Shown: piece after piece, positions 28,664 to 38,363 of the stretch
Layout of the letters: every line of letters starts with the position of its first letter
How positions within the stretch are numbered: position 1 is the first letter of the stretch
NCBI RefSeq assembly: GCF_029227915.1
Contig: NC_079889.1
Coordinates: forward strand, 7,068,001-7,132,000
Direction of reading: 5' to 3'
Length of the DNA: 64,000 bases
From: Hydractinia symbiolongicarpus
Lineage: Eukaryota > Cnidaria > Hydrozoa > Anthoathecata > Hydractiniidae
The notes under the pieces: generated by a model
Seen by the model: the letters and a program-made list of their open reading frames with translations, nothing else
The model's database searches: none
What the model was told of the DNA's origin: nothing
Translations under genes and position numbers: made by a program

Positions 28664-29659
28664 TTACCACTCTTTAACATGTTCCGGACGTACTTGAACA
28701 TCCTCTGGAATAAGCATGAGTTCCTCCGAGACGAAGCTTCTTTCGGGACCGTCCTTCAAATAGTACAGAACGCGAATACCTGTTACAATATGGTCAAACC
28801 TATACATCTTTTTACTCCAGAAAGTTGCACGTCGTTTCGCATCACCGTGCTCTTCCACAGGTTGTAGAAAATATAGGTACAACGCGTCCTCCGGTAGTGG
28901 TTTCTCCTCAGTATGTTCTTCGTTTTCGGAGTGGTACATCATCCAATTTGATCGCCTTGTTAGGTTTTATGCCAATCATGGTAGTCTTGGTATTGTTGAC
29001 ACCCTTCACCATGGTATACAAATGCTTGACCCAGGTGGTACTAGTGTCATCGGAAGCCAACTCTTGGGCATCTTAAGGCTTAAAGAGTCTTCCCGCAAGG
29101 ACCTTATTGTACGATTCGACGAAGGCTGTAAATATATGGTGATATTTGGTAGTGGCCCGCCTAATTTCTACGCCTTTGCCTTCCAGGAGCTTGGTTACAT
29201 CCGATTTAAACTCAGAGCCATTGTCGAATTGGAATGTTTTGGGGTAGTGTAAGTGTACCGCTTTGTAGATATCTTTGAGCATGTCGGCGACTTCACCGGC
29301 TTTTTTGGTGCGCAATGGCCTTGCTACTTTGTATCTCGAGGCAGCGTCTATACCTGTCAGAATATACTTGTACGTATTACCATATAGCCGATCATGGGGC
29401 ATATATAACAGATCGAATTGATGCATTTCATTCGGTCTTGTAATTGTGAAGTATGGATAATCAATACGGTTTGGGCCTCGATGTGTCTTAGCCACATGAG
29501 TTGCCTACTCAGCCAATGAGTTACCAGCGTTTTGGAGAGGCCACTATCCTTCGCGAGTAATTTAATAGCTTTGCGGTCAGTCCACAAATGTTGCGGGGTA
29601 AAGAAAATTTGGCGTAATTTTTCAGCCTCTTCCTCTGTAACGATATGTGTTATTGACAT
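28664..29659 (-). pseudogene. Retrovirus-type integrase (Polinton INT), broken
   Basis: The ATG at 29659 follows GTATAATAAAGAC. The N-terminus (MSITHIVTEEEAEKLRQIFF) and its helix-turn-helix-like region are complete here, unlike in A. The triad is HQFDLLYMPHD, QFDNGSEF and FVESYNK with D35E spacing. A frame change near 29490, a TAG near 29073 and another frame change near 28930 break it. The C-terminal domain ends EDVQVRPEHVKEW. The core is catalytically plausible if the frame were whole. It is transcribed toward the BRO-N gene, with the hairpin at 28502 between them. Confidence 0.85.
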
Positions 29660-29689
29660 GTCTTTATTATACATGTTAAAAACGCGTTC

Positions 29690-30088
29690 TTACAGATATT
29701 TATATGCCACGAACCAAAGCAGGGATAAGGAGCCAACAATGAACGTGATTTCGCCACCCTGCTGGGTTTTTGAATGGGTATAGAAATTCTTCAATTGCAG
29801 GGCTTTCTTATCAGATGCCACATAGAATTGGTACATGTCGTTGTCCAATTCACGAAGGCTCTTGCCCGCCTTAATCTGCAGCTTGTGTTGCTCGTTGAAC
29901 CAGTCCAATTTTTCCTGCCTCTTCCGTATCCATTCAGCCTGAGCCTCGTTAAGCTTTTCAATGGCCTGGTCATGTCTTTTCCTCTCCGCCTTCTTGTGTC
30001 CCGCAAGTTTAGAAAACAAGAAGTTAGTCCCGCTGAAAGCCAATGAATTGATCGCCGCGCCTGCCACGATCACGGCTATAGTTGCCAT
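29690..30088 (-). CDS. Small two-span membrane protein (MATIAV family), intact
   Basis: A 132-codon open frame. A hydrophobic N-terminus (MATIAVIVAGAAINSLAFSG) is followed by a charged helical middle (EKLNEAQAEWIRKRQEKLDW, then GKSLRELDNDMYQFY). A C-terminal hydrophobic segment (TFIVGSLSLLWFVAYKYL) closes the protein, so both ends may sit in membrane. Its ATG lies 4 bases after the capsid stop, in the string TATTAATAAATGG. Homologues: A 12619-12899 (truncated) and C 43977-44341. It is one of several intact B genes; the function is unknown. Confidence 0.65.
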   Translation of the reverse strand: MATIAVIVAGAAINSLAFSGTNFLFSKLAGHKKAERKRHDQAIEKLNEAQAEWIRKRQEKLDWFNEQHKLQIKAGKSLRELDNDMYQFYVASDKKALQLKNFYTHSKTQQGGEITFIVGSLSLLWFVAYKYL

Positions 30089-30091
30089 TTA

Positions 30092-31308
30092 TTAATAATC
30101 AACACGGTCTAATCTGCCATCCACAATATTCATTTGCGCATCTATCAGAAGGTATACATAACATTTGAACTCACCGGTTCCATTGGCTTTCTTGGTGATC
30201 TGGAGGGTGATCCCGAAAGTCCACAAACAGGGCATACCTTTCGTTAAAAAACTGTCCTATCGTAAAACTTGAGTCGTGAGCTCCAAAGCCGTTGACCAAC
30301 TGTTCCAAATGGTCCTTCGGAAGCATAGCATGTCTGTATAATTCGTTAGGCTCCCCCTCAACCGTAATGCTAATTTTTCAATTCTTGGGTTGTAAAAATT
30401 TTCATTGACGCCAGCATAGGGCTTCACTTTCCCGGGGTCTATAAACAGTAGCAAGACGCCTTTGAACGACTTGGAGGGAGAATCAATCTGGAGGTTGCGG
30501 CTGGTGTCTGATTTTTTCATGTCAACCACCTTCATCCTGAGTATGAGTTCGTATGGCAAGGCCAATCTTGCATACAGGCTCGTCATGGCACTTGCCAGGC
30601 CTTCATGAGTGATCTTATCAAATTCAAGCCTGATATTAGTAATCTTGTAGGCAGCATCAGCCGCCTTGGCCGCCGTAGACCCTGAGGCTGCCGTACCTGC
30701 ATCTTTGATGACGTCACCGTAGGGCGCGAAATTGACTATAAATTGCAATTGGTCGCATAGTCCCGCCGGATAGAATGGCATATCCCGGGTTAACTCAAAC
30801 ATTTACCAAGGGGTATGCAAAACGTGTTCTCATAGGCCTTAACAATGGCCTTCTCCTCATCCGTCCCCATGTGATTGCTAGCCTTAACCTGTAGAGCCCT
30901 GATGGTACCATCATTGGGATTTATGCCTTCGAGAATTAGGTTGTTATCCCGGTCTTTCTCTGGTAGCCAGAGATTCCGGTACACCGCCAGGATATTGTAA
31001 TCCGAGATATTTTGAACCTCTTTCCCGTTAAGGGTAACACGTTGGTTTTTTACCAAGCCTTTACCTATATTCGACACGATGGTACGTTTTGTATTTGTTC
31101 CTGTCAGCGTCAGATCAAATAGGAGCTTGAGACTATCGGGAATAATCAAATCATTTTGTGGCATATTCGGAATATCAACGTACAGGTCCTCGTTCTGGTT
31201 GATGGTTGATGGTGCATGGGAGATTTGAACCCTCTATCTCCTACCTTTCATGCCCAGGAGCTGCTTGGTTTCTACATAGGGATCCATCAGATTTCCATAT
31301 ACATTCAT
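30092..31308 (-). pseudogene. Probable major capsid protein, nearly complete
   Basis: The ATG at 31308 follows CATATAATAAAC. The protein opens MNVYGNLMDPYVETKQLLGM, meets a TAG near 31234, then reads INQNEDLYVDIPNMPQND, NITDRDNN-like blocks, ENTFCIPLGK and NIRLEFDKITHEGLASAM. KGVLLLFIDPGKVKPYAGVN and FYNPRIEKL come next. Frame changes near 30365 and 30830 and one near 30200 break it. About 405 codons in total. The blocks match capsid proteins of cnidarian Polintons as I recall them. It shares a 33-bp divergent intergenic region with the coiled-coil gene. Confidence 0.6.
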
Positions 31309-31341
31309 GTTTATTATATGGGATTATAATGTTGTAAATAA
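31309..31341. promoter_or_regulatory. Divergent promoter, capsid / coiled-coil genes
   Basis: Only 33 bases separate two ATGs on opposite strands. On the minus side the box is TATAATAAAC before the capsid ATG; on the plus side ATTATAATGTTGTAAATAA precedes the coiled-coil ATG. Polinton C keeps the same arrangement at 37431-37466. Such a short shared region implies both genes are switched together. Confidence 0.6.
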
Positions 31342-32655
31342 ATGGCTGATAATCCAGTATTTACACCGGAGGAGGATTTTGGCAGAGATGATAAGGGTAA
31401 AAAAGAGGATACCCAGCAATCAACGCAACTTCCCGGAACACCCGGGACTTCAACGCCCGAAGAATAACATCAGCAGAGAAGTGCGTTAGATAGAATTACC
31501 AAATCCGTGTTAGAAAAAGAGGTAGGTGATTTTTATTTGCATTTAGACAATAATTGGAACCCGGGAAATCTGGATGAAACTCGAGTAGATATAAATGTAA
31601 TTAATGGTAACTTTGAAATTGAGGATGGGCGGCTTTTATTCAAAAATATAAAGCTTACGAAGGAGAATGGGACCGGGTTCCTAGCATTAAGTACACTAAG
31701 AAAAAATGGCCTTACGGGCCAAGATATTCAAGATATAGGCTTTACCGAATGTGTCTCTACACCAAACAAGATGGAAACGGTACGTATACTCGCTATGGAG
31801 GTTAATGTTATTGTTAATGAGGGCGAGAAGGATCCTGGTGAGATTATTCAGATGAAAACTATAGAAAATATGAAGAGGGTTGTACATGATGCGGAAACCC
31901 TTACAGAAGAAACCCCATTCTCCGACATGGGAACCCTTACGGAAACTTCATTCTCCGGTAAATTCACCGTACGTGAATTAACAGGACTTGATATTGAACT
32001 TCAAACCTACCAAGTGAATATTAAAAGCCTGGAGAATAAAATAGCCACGTATAATGCAAATATTAGGAACTCGGAGGATAGTCTGAAACGGATCAAGAAT
32101 CAAATAGATGCCGATGGCAAGATTCATGAAAGCGCTTAGGAAGCCATGGAAGAGCTTGAGAAGGGCATTTAAAGGATGAACGATGAAAGGGATGCCTTGA
32201 AGGAAAAGGTGAAAGAACTTAACCGTGATATTTACAGCCAACTTAGACATATAAGGAATACGTTATTGAAAATCTCCGAGGATGATACAACCCTGCTTGA
32301 AAAATAGAAGATACCCTTTAAGGAGCAAGGCCTTACCATAGCTAGTATCATATCCGCTGTGGGTCTACTGGTTTCCGCCATTGTACTTGCTGTTACGGGG
32401 GGTTCTGCCGCGGCTGGTGCAGGGGGAAGTACTGCGGCTGTTGGTGAAAAAGGTTTCGTACAAAAGCAGCTTGAAAGGCTCGGAAACTTCCTTAAATATC
32501 TGGCAGGTAAAGCAGGTGCCGACTTGCCCGGAGTCATCGGTACGGTAGTCTCGTTCCTTCTGAGAGTAGTGTCAACTATCGTTACATACGTGGCTAAGCA
32601 TCTGTACATGGCAGCCGCTGCTGCTGTCGGGTTTGTCGTGCTATATGTAAAATAG
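31342..32655 (+). pseudogene. Coiled-coil/transmembrane Polinton protein, full length with four stops
   Basis: One frame of 437 codons runs through with no indel but with stops at about 31465, 32137, 32167 and 32305. The N-terminus is acidic and Pro/Thr-rich. A globular domain (NWNPGNLDETRVDINVING, KLTKENGTGFLALSTLRKNG) is followed by a long coiled coil (about residues 205-300). A hydrophobic Gly/Ala-rich segment (ASIISAVGLLVSAIVLAVTG) comes next, then a C-terminal helix bundle with another hydrophobic stretch ending FVVLYVK. The layout resembles membrane-fusion or tail proteins, but no family is recognised. It ends 2 bases from the convergent gene. Confidence 0.65.
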
Positions 32656-32657
32656 CA

Positions 32658-33996
32658 CTATTTCTTTTTCAGCCATATATAGGCAAGGATGATCCCCACT
32701 CCTGTTATAATCATGGCAGTCTTGATATATATTTATACAGTCTTGATATATATTTATGTCGGTTTGGATTAGCACTTTAATTAGAGCTATTGTATTGTTT
32801 GTTCATATTTTAACCGACAATAAATAAATTAACAACAACAACAACAACAACCTCATGTTGGTTTTGTGGTGCAGGCATTGGAGGCGATGTTGTGGGCCTG
32901 GGAGGTATAGATGGTATGGCCTGTATGGTATGATCAGGACTATGTATAGGATGCGTAATAGGTATTGTATGCTTAGGGGATATTTGGTATCCACCAAATG
33001 TCCGGTGGTATGCTTTGGAGGTGGAGGTGGTATGGTATGTATAGGAGGTGTGGCATGCCGCACAATAGGCTTGTTATTCAGGTCAAGTCGGATGTCTATT
33101 ATGGCGCTTGCTGGTGCAATCAAAATATTGTTGTTATACTCTACGATATTGCCTATGCGCAGATTCATGTCGGAGGGCAGCATATACACGTGGTGCATTA
33201 CGGCAAAGTTCACCTGGGTCCTGGCATACTGGAGTACCTTCTGAAATTCGGTAATGTCATAGCTTACGTTCTCCTGACGTTGGATCATAGCCTCGAACTT
33301 CTGCAGTAAAATTTGCCTTGCTGTATAAATTGTTTGCATTAGATCCAATCAGGGATGCCTTGGCACCTGCTTGCGATCCCATCAATAGGACCACGTAGAC
33401 GCGAATACTCTCACTTAGCTTGGTTAGGCCCTTCGACGTTAGGCCTTGGCTTGTGGGCATAATGAATTGAGCCCAATCACCGTGAGCCTGCGGCCACCAT
33501 CTACTATCTGTCAATGACGACATGACAGCCTTGAATTTGTAGAGGCTATTAGGATCTGCATCGTACTCGCGGCATACCTGGTCGTATCCGGAGCTCGAGT
33601 ATGGGACTGTGAGGAGCAATCGTCAAATGGCATGGGTACCTTCATCCTTGCAAGAATACGACGCATGTGGTAATAGACATGGAATTTAAATATTAAGTTG
33701 ATGAGAGGCACGGAATTCACCATGTGCTTGGCACATATGCCTAATGCCGTGGTCGCAAAATTGACCTGAATGTTCCAGTAGTCCAACGCCTGCCCTTTCC
33801 AACCCACACTAACAGGGTAATTGAGATAGGTCGTTGGGATCTTCATGACATACTTCGTAAACTCCGGGAATACCACAGAAATATGGGACTCCGTACTCAC
33901 GTAGAGGTCCTGGTGCTCCAAATTTGTAACACCAAGTGGCCATTCTCCCCTGTTACTTTTATACTTTTCCGAGTGACTGTACGAATATATATTCAT
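32658..33996 (-). pseudogene. Anchored structural-type protein, interrupted by LINE fragment
   Basis: The start MNIYSYSHSEKYKSNRGEWP at 33996 is complete here. The body reads FKFHVYYHMRRILARMKVPM, LTSKGLTKLSESIRVYVVLL and VNFAVMHHVYMLPSDMNLRI, then a Pro/His-rich linker. A truncated LINE copy (32757-32851) interrupts the linker, after which the C-terminal membrane segment (GVGIILAYIWLKKK) resumes. Frame changes occur near 33345 and 33600. The tail anchor is conserved in A, B and C. It is divergent from the minor capsid gene and convergent with the coiled-coil gene. Its family is unknown. Confidence 0.65.
32757..32852 (+). mobile_element. LINE 3' end insertion
   Basis: The stretch from TGTCGGTTTGGATTAGCACT to a CAACAACAAC tail matches the 3' end of the LINE at 5622-5710, including the GTCGGTT/AACCGAC arms. 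A 20-base string containing AGTCTTGATATATATTTAT is tandemly doubled just before it, probably part of the insertion footprint. Confidence 0.8.
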
Positions 33997-33999
33997 TCT

Positions 34000-34692
34000 T
34001 TTCTTGTTAGAAGAAAGGATGTGAAGCAACTGTACATCACCGACATCGATAAACCCACTATATTTGAAAACTACCTGGGACAGGACACTCGTATTGCCCT
34101 GAAATCGATCAGTATCAGACCGGGCTGGTTGAATTTGTATAGCAATACAGAGTTTACCATACGTAAGGTGGAGCCTGACCAGAGAGTGACTCGGATCGAG
34201 ATCATCAGTGGTTTATACAGGATCAAGGACATCGCAGCAATTGTGAACAGTCAGGCAGAGGATAAGATTAAACTTTTCGTACTTAAAAGTGGCTACTACA
34301 GGCTCCGTGTTAGCGATGGGTACTTAGTGGTGATTAATTGGCAATTACAAGAGCTGTTAGGGCTGCCATATAACCCTAGTAAGAAGTATTATATGAATGG
34401 CGACTATGATGGGTACTATATGACCGACATTTGCCATAGGCTGAGACTCGTTTGTCCCCAATTGGATGAGGACGACTGCCTGTTTGATGGTAAAAAGTCC
34501 AAAATGCTGGCCTTACTTCCCACTAAGGAGCTAAACGCTTGGGGGCATATGTTAACCTGGAGTTTTGATACCCCTGTATACCTCCCACTGAAGGGTTCAA
34601 CCGATCGTCTGGAGTTCATCTTAACAGAAGTATATCACCATGAGAAAAATGTCGCGTTCACTGGCCGCACGATGCAAATCCTGATAGAATAA
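34000..34692 (+). CDS. Probable minor capsid (penton-like) protein, open
   Basis: An open frame extends through about 230 codons: LYITDIDKPTIFENYLGQDT, ISIRPGWLNLYSNTEFTIRK, then GYYRLRVSDGYLVVINWQLQ and NPSKKYYMNGDYDGYYMTDI. The C-terminal block reads FDTPVYLPLKGSTDRLEFIL and HHEKNVAFTGRTMQILIE. The start is uncertain: no ATG with a promoter box lies in frame between 33990 and 34060, so the start codon may be mutated. The final FDTPVYLP-led beta block is what I recall of Polinton single jelly-roll minor capsid proteins. The stop abuts the next ATG (GAATAAATG). Confidence 0.5.
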   Translation, partial: FLVRRKDVKQLYITDIDKPTIFENYLGQDTRIALKSISIRPGWLNLYSNTEFTIRKVEPDQRVTRIEIISGLYRIKDIAAIVNSQAEDKIKLFVLKSGYYRLRVSDGYLVVINWQLQELLGLPYNPSKKYYMNGDYDGYYMTDICHRLRLVCPQLDEDDCLFDGKKSKMLALLPTKELNAWGHMLTWSFDTPVYLPLKGSTDRLEFILTEVYHHEKNVAFTGRTMQILIE

Positions 34693-35304
34693 ATGAGTGA
34701 TATAGCCAAGCTGTACCCAAATTTACCAAGTGCACCTGCACAAAGCGCCGATATGCAGGAGGAGAGCCAGGTCTACAGACTCCAAAAAGTTGATGATATT
34801 GAAAAATACCTGCGAAATGAGATCAAGGAGCGGGACAAGCTTGCAAGGAAATTTAAGATGTATGGCACGTGGGTGCGCTTTTGCGACCATGGCTTGCTTG
34901 GTGTGAGCGTGATTACGTCGGGGCTTGGCATTTGGGCTATAGCCTCGGGTCTAGGGGTCCCCCTGGCTATTGCGATGGGGGAACTCACGATTGCGGCTGG
35001 GATAGGTCAAGCCGGTCTTAGAAATGCTTCAAAAAAGCTTGGGGTTAAGAGCATAAAACATGAGGGTATCAGGTTACTCGCGGAGGCTAAATTAAACTCT
35101 ATTATCGATCTTATTTCAAAGGCAATGGAGAACGGTGTGATTAGTGACTATGAATATAGCCTAATTAGCCGTGAAAGAGAGAAATATGTGGTAATAAAGG
35201 AACAAATGCGGCAGCGGTTTAACAGTGTCGTGAACAGCATCAACAAACAGGAGTGTGCCCAGCTGGTTGCCAAGAGCAGAGAGGAAGGGAAAGATGACAT
35301 TTAA
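34693..35304 (+). CDS. Polinton membrane protein (SDI-KLYP family), intact
   Basis: A 203-codon intact frame starts directly after the minor capsid stop. The N-terminus (MSDIAKLYPNLPSAPAQSAD) is followed by a charged helix (EKYLRNEIKERDKLARKFKM). A long Gly/Ile/Ala-rich hydrophobic segment (GVSVITSGLGIWAIASGLGV and on) comes next. A C-terminal helical domain with LISKAMENGVISDYEYSLIS and REREKYVVIKEQMRQR closes it. A (7276-7882) and C (40210-40875) hold relatives. I recall this as a common cnidarian Polinton protein of unknown function; tight coupling to the minor capsid gene hints at a late or structural role. Confidence 0.7.
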   Translation: MSDIAKLYPNLPSAPAQSADMQEESQVYRLQKVDDIEKYLRNEIKERDKLARKFKMYGTWVRFCDHGLLGVSVITSGLGIWAIASGLGVPLAIAMGELTIAAGIGQAGLRNASKKLGVKSIKHEGIRLLAEAKLNSIIDLISKAMENGVISDYEYSLISREREKYVVIKEQMRQRFNSVVNSINKQECAQLVAKSREEGKDDI

Positions 35305-35418
35305 AAAAAACTATAATCTGTACAGTATGCAAGCACTATGTAGAATCCGCACCCGAGTATAAGCCGTAAATTGGATTATATTTTATAGGTCTAAGGGACT
35401 TATAAAATATATGGTTTT
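35305..35418. other. Spacer between convergent Polinton genes
   Basis: A 114-bp gap separates the + strand membrane-protein gene from the - strand LKFEN gene. It holds a TTATAGGTCTAAGGGACTTATAA semi-palindrome (35385-35406) that could fold. Copy A has only a 25-bp gap here. Confidence 0.35.
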
Positions 35419-35977
35419 TTAATCCTCACCCAGCAGCCATTCTTTTTTAAAGTCCTTATATCGGCATTCCGTAATATGTACCTGAGGGTAGTAGTTTTTA
35501 CCTTGTTCATATACCGATATAATAGCCAGGATGGCACTGGCTTGGCATGGTTCATCGTAGGGTATCGGCATACCATAGAATTTGGTCGTGATCGCGTCCT
35601 TGTAGTACCGGAGTTTGGCGTTTACATATCGGTCCTTTTTTGCGGTTTTGTCAGTTGCTCAGAGATCAACTCTTCGACTCTGGTCCATGGCAACCCAATC
35701 AGGGTACTCTTCGAAATCGAGACTCATTGCCGGCACTGCGTTGGCGTTGTACCGTGTCACCCCATGTGCAGACCAGATTTTCGGTGTCTTCACCTTGAGA
35801 GCTACCAAAGTCTCGCGTATGGTACCCTACGATATATCGTTTGTCCCTCCCCCAATTAGCAGGCATGGGATCTGATACCGTTACGTATTCTATATTGATA
35901 TCATCAATATCCGTGAAGGTGGCTGCAAGGTTATAGAATAGTTTTGAATTGACAAGGTCATTCTCAAATTTTAGCAT
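35419..35977 (-). pseudogene. Conserved Polinton protein (LKFEN family), broken
   Basis: The ATG at 35977 opens MLKFENDLVNSKLFYNLAAT, DINIEYVTVSDPMPAN and GRDKRYIVGYHTRDF. After frame changes near 35800 and 35640 the C-terminal CRYKDFKKEWLLGED is read in another frame. The start is intact here, unlike in A. The gene overlaps the end of the zinc-protein gene by 14 bases. About 185 residues when whole. I cannot name the function. Confidence 0.6.
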
Positions 35978-36170
35978 CCTGTTTATTTATTTTAAACGAC
36001 TTCAGAGAATTGCATGTCATTGTACATGCACAACCGCCTCCGTTATATGTGACAAGCTCATTATAACAGTACCAGCATAACATTTTACCGCTTATCACGA
36101 ACCTACGCCTGCAGGTACATCTGTCATATGCATGGAGTACTGCTAAACAGTCACTGCATTCTTCATTCAT
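35964..36170 (-). CDS. Small cysteine-rich zinc-binding-type protein, intact
   Basis: A 68-codon open frame with cysteines arranged as CSDC, CTC, CWYC, then CAC and C. The middle reads RRRFVISGKMLCWYCYNELV. The pattern suggests two zinc sites. It overlaps the upstream membrane gene by 8 bases at ATGAATGA and the downstream gene by 14 bases. Copy A has one nonsense change in the CWYC motif. Likely a small regulator or virion zinc protein; not identified. Confidence 0.65.
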   Translation of the reverse strand: MNEECSDCLAVLHAYDRCTCRRRFVISGKMLCWYCYNELVTYNGGGCACTMTCNSLKSFKINKQDAKI

Positions 36171-36351
36171 TTATTAAGATATCAAGACGATCCTCAAGGT
36201 CTTTAATCCTCCGTTCATTGGACTCTTCCTTCTCTGATTCTTGTACTAATGCCAGGGCCATAAGAGGTAAGGAGATACCTACGCCGGCCGTAAATGCAAT
36301 CGATGTTGCGGTTCCGAAAATATCGAATTTTGATTGACAGTTGACGTACAT
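36163..36351 (-). CDS. Small membrane protein with coiled-coil tail, intact
   Basis: A 62-codon frame starts at an ATG with the perfect box TATAATAAA just before it. MYVNCQSKFDIFGTATSIAF leads into one hydrophobic span (TAGVGISLPLMALALVQ), then a charged tail (ESNERRIKDLEDRLDILINE). An upstream in-frame ATG at about 36430 would add a hydrophilic leader, but the box argues for 36351. Its stop overlaps the next start. Confidence 0.65.
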   Translation of the reverse strand: MYVNCQSKFDIFGTATSIAFTAGVGISLPLMALALVQESEKEESNERRIKDLEDRLDILINE

Positions 36352-36363
36352 TTTATTATAATA
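36352..36363 (-). promoter_or_regulatory. Polinton promoter box, membrane protein gene
   Basis: TATTATAATAAA stands directly before ATG, the clearest example of the TATAATAAA(N0-4)ATG arrangement in the window. Confidence 0.6.
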
Positions 36364-36463
36364 GTAGCTCTCGTAAAAATACCCGTCACCGTTATCATGT
36401 TCGCCCATATGAGCAGCCATGTCTTCCATCACATGAAAAAATCCAGATTCCGTCTTATGCTTC

Positions 36464-37430
36464 GTACTAATGGTAGATATCAGCAAGCCAACAGCAGAAA
36501 TGATACTCGCTATAGTGATTCCCTGCTCCTTGAATAAAATCTTGAGTTTTTCAGTGAGTGATGTATCATCTCCGGCGATTTTCATTAGCGTGTCTTTAAT
36601 TGCTTTCAGTTGTGAATCTTGGATGATAGTTCACCATGAGCCTCTCATGTTGCTGCTTTTCTATCCTTCAGGTTTTCAATCTCTTCCTAAGCCTTTGCAA
36701 TGTCATTGTTCCAAATCTGTTGTTGCTCTTCAGTCATCCCAGTGCTTTCTTCGGTTAAAATCTTTTCACATTGGCCTCTGCCTCAGCGATCCCACTATCA
36801 TATGAAATTACTTTATTTTTTAATGATTTTAAATTCCCCTTTATAGTTTGAAGTTCACGGTCGCGTACGCTAAAAACCTTGCCGCCAAAGGTAGTCTCCG
36901 ATAGAAGGCTCGTCGATCCATCCACAGCATTCTCGAGTAATGGTATCATATCTATATCGTCCGCGTTCTTGACCACCTTATCTACTTTATTTCACTTTCA
37001 TTTTATTGAGCGTAGTAGTATAAGTTGAAAAGCATAGATCCTTTACAAGGCCGACATTCAGGTCGTGTTATTGCACCGACTGATTGGAATTCTTCGATTT
37101 TTTATACACAAGGTCGGTTATATCTACACTGTTAAAGATAAGCCGATCCCCTCCACACGAAATTCATGATATTGTCTCGCAGTCGATAGCGTTAGTGTCT
37201 CCTCAAGATGGTCATAAAAAGCGCCGATCTTCGAGTGTTGGAGTGTTTGACCCGCTCCATCTGACGAGTTAGCTTGGTGCTCTCCTGCGTTCGTTGTTCT
37301 TCAGGTTTTAACGTAGAGCTAATGGCAGGCTGGGCAAGGTCCCCAGGCCTACTAAAACCAACATTATCATTATCATCAATATTGCCCCCATCTGTAAAAC
37401 CGTCTCCTTCATAAAACGGATTATCTATTT
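36464..37430 (-). pseudogene. Coiled-coil Polinton protein, N-terminal part
   Basis: From about 37430 the minus strand reads DNPFYEGDGFTDGGNID, then PEEQRTQESTKLTRQMERVK and, further on, RDRELQTIKGNLKSLKNKVI and IASIISAVGLLISTI. It aligns with the B protein up to the hydrophobic segment and stops there at the junction with B. The ATG is lost (AAATAAAATAGATAAT where B has AAATAAATGGCTGATAAT). Several frame changes and stops occur. Confidence 0.6.
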
Positions 37431-37466
37431 TATTTTAAACAAAAAACGACTAATAATGAACTAGCT
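37431..37466. promoter_or_regulatory. Divergent promoter region, copy C
   Basis: Thirty-six bases separate the lost coiled-coil start and the capsid ATG at 37467. AAAATAAAAT on the minus strand and CTAATAATG on the plus strand echo the boxes at 31309-31341 in B. Confidence 0.45.
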
Positions 37467-37902
37467 ATGAGTAACATACTTGGACAAACGCTCGATCCAC
37501 ACGCCGAACTTAAAACAATGTTCGCAATTAAAGCGAAAAAACAGCTTGTAATGTATCCTATCTACGATTAATCAAAATGAGGACTTGTATGTAGATGTTA
37601 GCAATAGGGGCCAGAATGATGTCATTTTTCCGGAAGTCTTCGTTTATTATTTGATCTGGAACTAACTGGCACCAATACGAAACGCACCATAGTCTCAAAT
37701 ATTGGCAAGTGCCTGGTACAGAACCTGAAAATCACACTTAATGGAAACGAGATTCAAAATATAAACGACTACAGAGTTTTCGATGTCTATCGCAATCTCT
37801 GGCTCTCTAAATTTGAACGTGAGAACAAATTGATTCAAGAGGGTATTAACCCCAAGGATGGTACTATCCGTGCCTTGCAGGTGAAAGCTCAACTACACAT
37901 AG
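37467..37902 (+). pseudogene. Probable major capsid protein, N-terminal third
   Basis: MSNILGQTLDPHAELKTMFA aligns with the B start; after several stops the frame reads NLKITLNGNEIQNINDYRVF (in place of B's VTLNGKEVQNISDYNI), then DVYRNLWL and GINPKDGTIRALQVKA. The sequence breaks off near 37902, where B continues. The rest of this capsid gene was not found in C. Confidence 0.6.
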
Positions 37903-37984
37903 GAAGTGTCTATAGGAATTCGATGTGTAACTTAGCGCGGTTGTAGTTGTTCGATCTCCTGGCGTAGCTGTGCAGCCGCATCTC

Positions 37985-38216
37985 AGTTTTGTGGACCAAA
38001 TTCCAACTGGAGAGGCTTGGATTTTTATTAAAATATTTGGCAGGGAAAGCTGGCGCTGCTCTTCCTGGTATCATTGGAACGGTAGTTTTCTTCTTTTTTC
38101 GAGTGGCGGCAAAAGTTGTTGAATTTGTGGCTAAACACCTATACATGGCAATTACAGGTGTTGTTGGTATTGTTGTGGCATACATGGGTAGTAGCAAGGG
38201 TAAAAGATCGTAAAAA
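37985..38216 (+). pseudogene. Coiled-coil Polinton protein, C-terminal part
   Basis: FQLERLGFLLKYLAGKAGAA, then LPGIIGTVVFFFFRVAAKVV and EFVAKHLYMAITGVVGIV align with the B C-terminus. A basic tail (GSSKGKRS) replaces B's short end. It follows the capsid fragment in the same direction, which is the reverse of the normal arrangement and shows an inversion. Confidence 0.65.
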
Positions 38217-38293
38217 AGTCGCAGATCGCCTTGAGGCTCCGCAGGGTCACTGAGCAGACTGCGCTAGCTGTTCTAGCAAATCCAGTAGGTAGA

Positions 38294-38322
38294 GTCTAGT
38301 TTGTTGATCAAACATACTAGAC
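38294..38322. repeat. Degenerate palindrome matching 5776-5805
   Basis: GTCTAGTTTGTTGATCAAAC then ATACTAGAC is a near-palindrome centred on TGATCA with the same outer arms as the Polinton D palindrome. It lies between convergent gene ends, which suits a terminator. Confidence 0.6.
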
Positions 38323-38363
38323 TACAGACATATCATGCTAACGCTAACTCTATTCAGAGATAT

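Noticed and set aside
31342-32655. Possible TAA/TAG stop-codon reassignment to glutamine in the Polinton
   Set aside because: The four stops in the B coiled-coil gene could each derive from CAA or CAG. In the A capsid gene, however, the stops replace other residues (a glutamate and a tyrosine-like position), and frameshifts are common. Ordinary decay explains the data.
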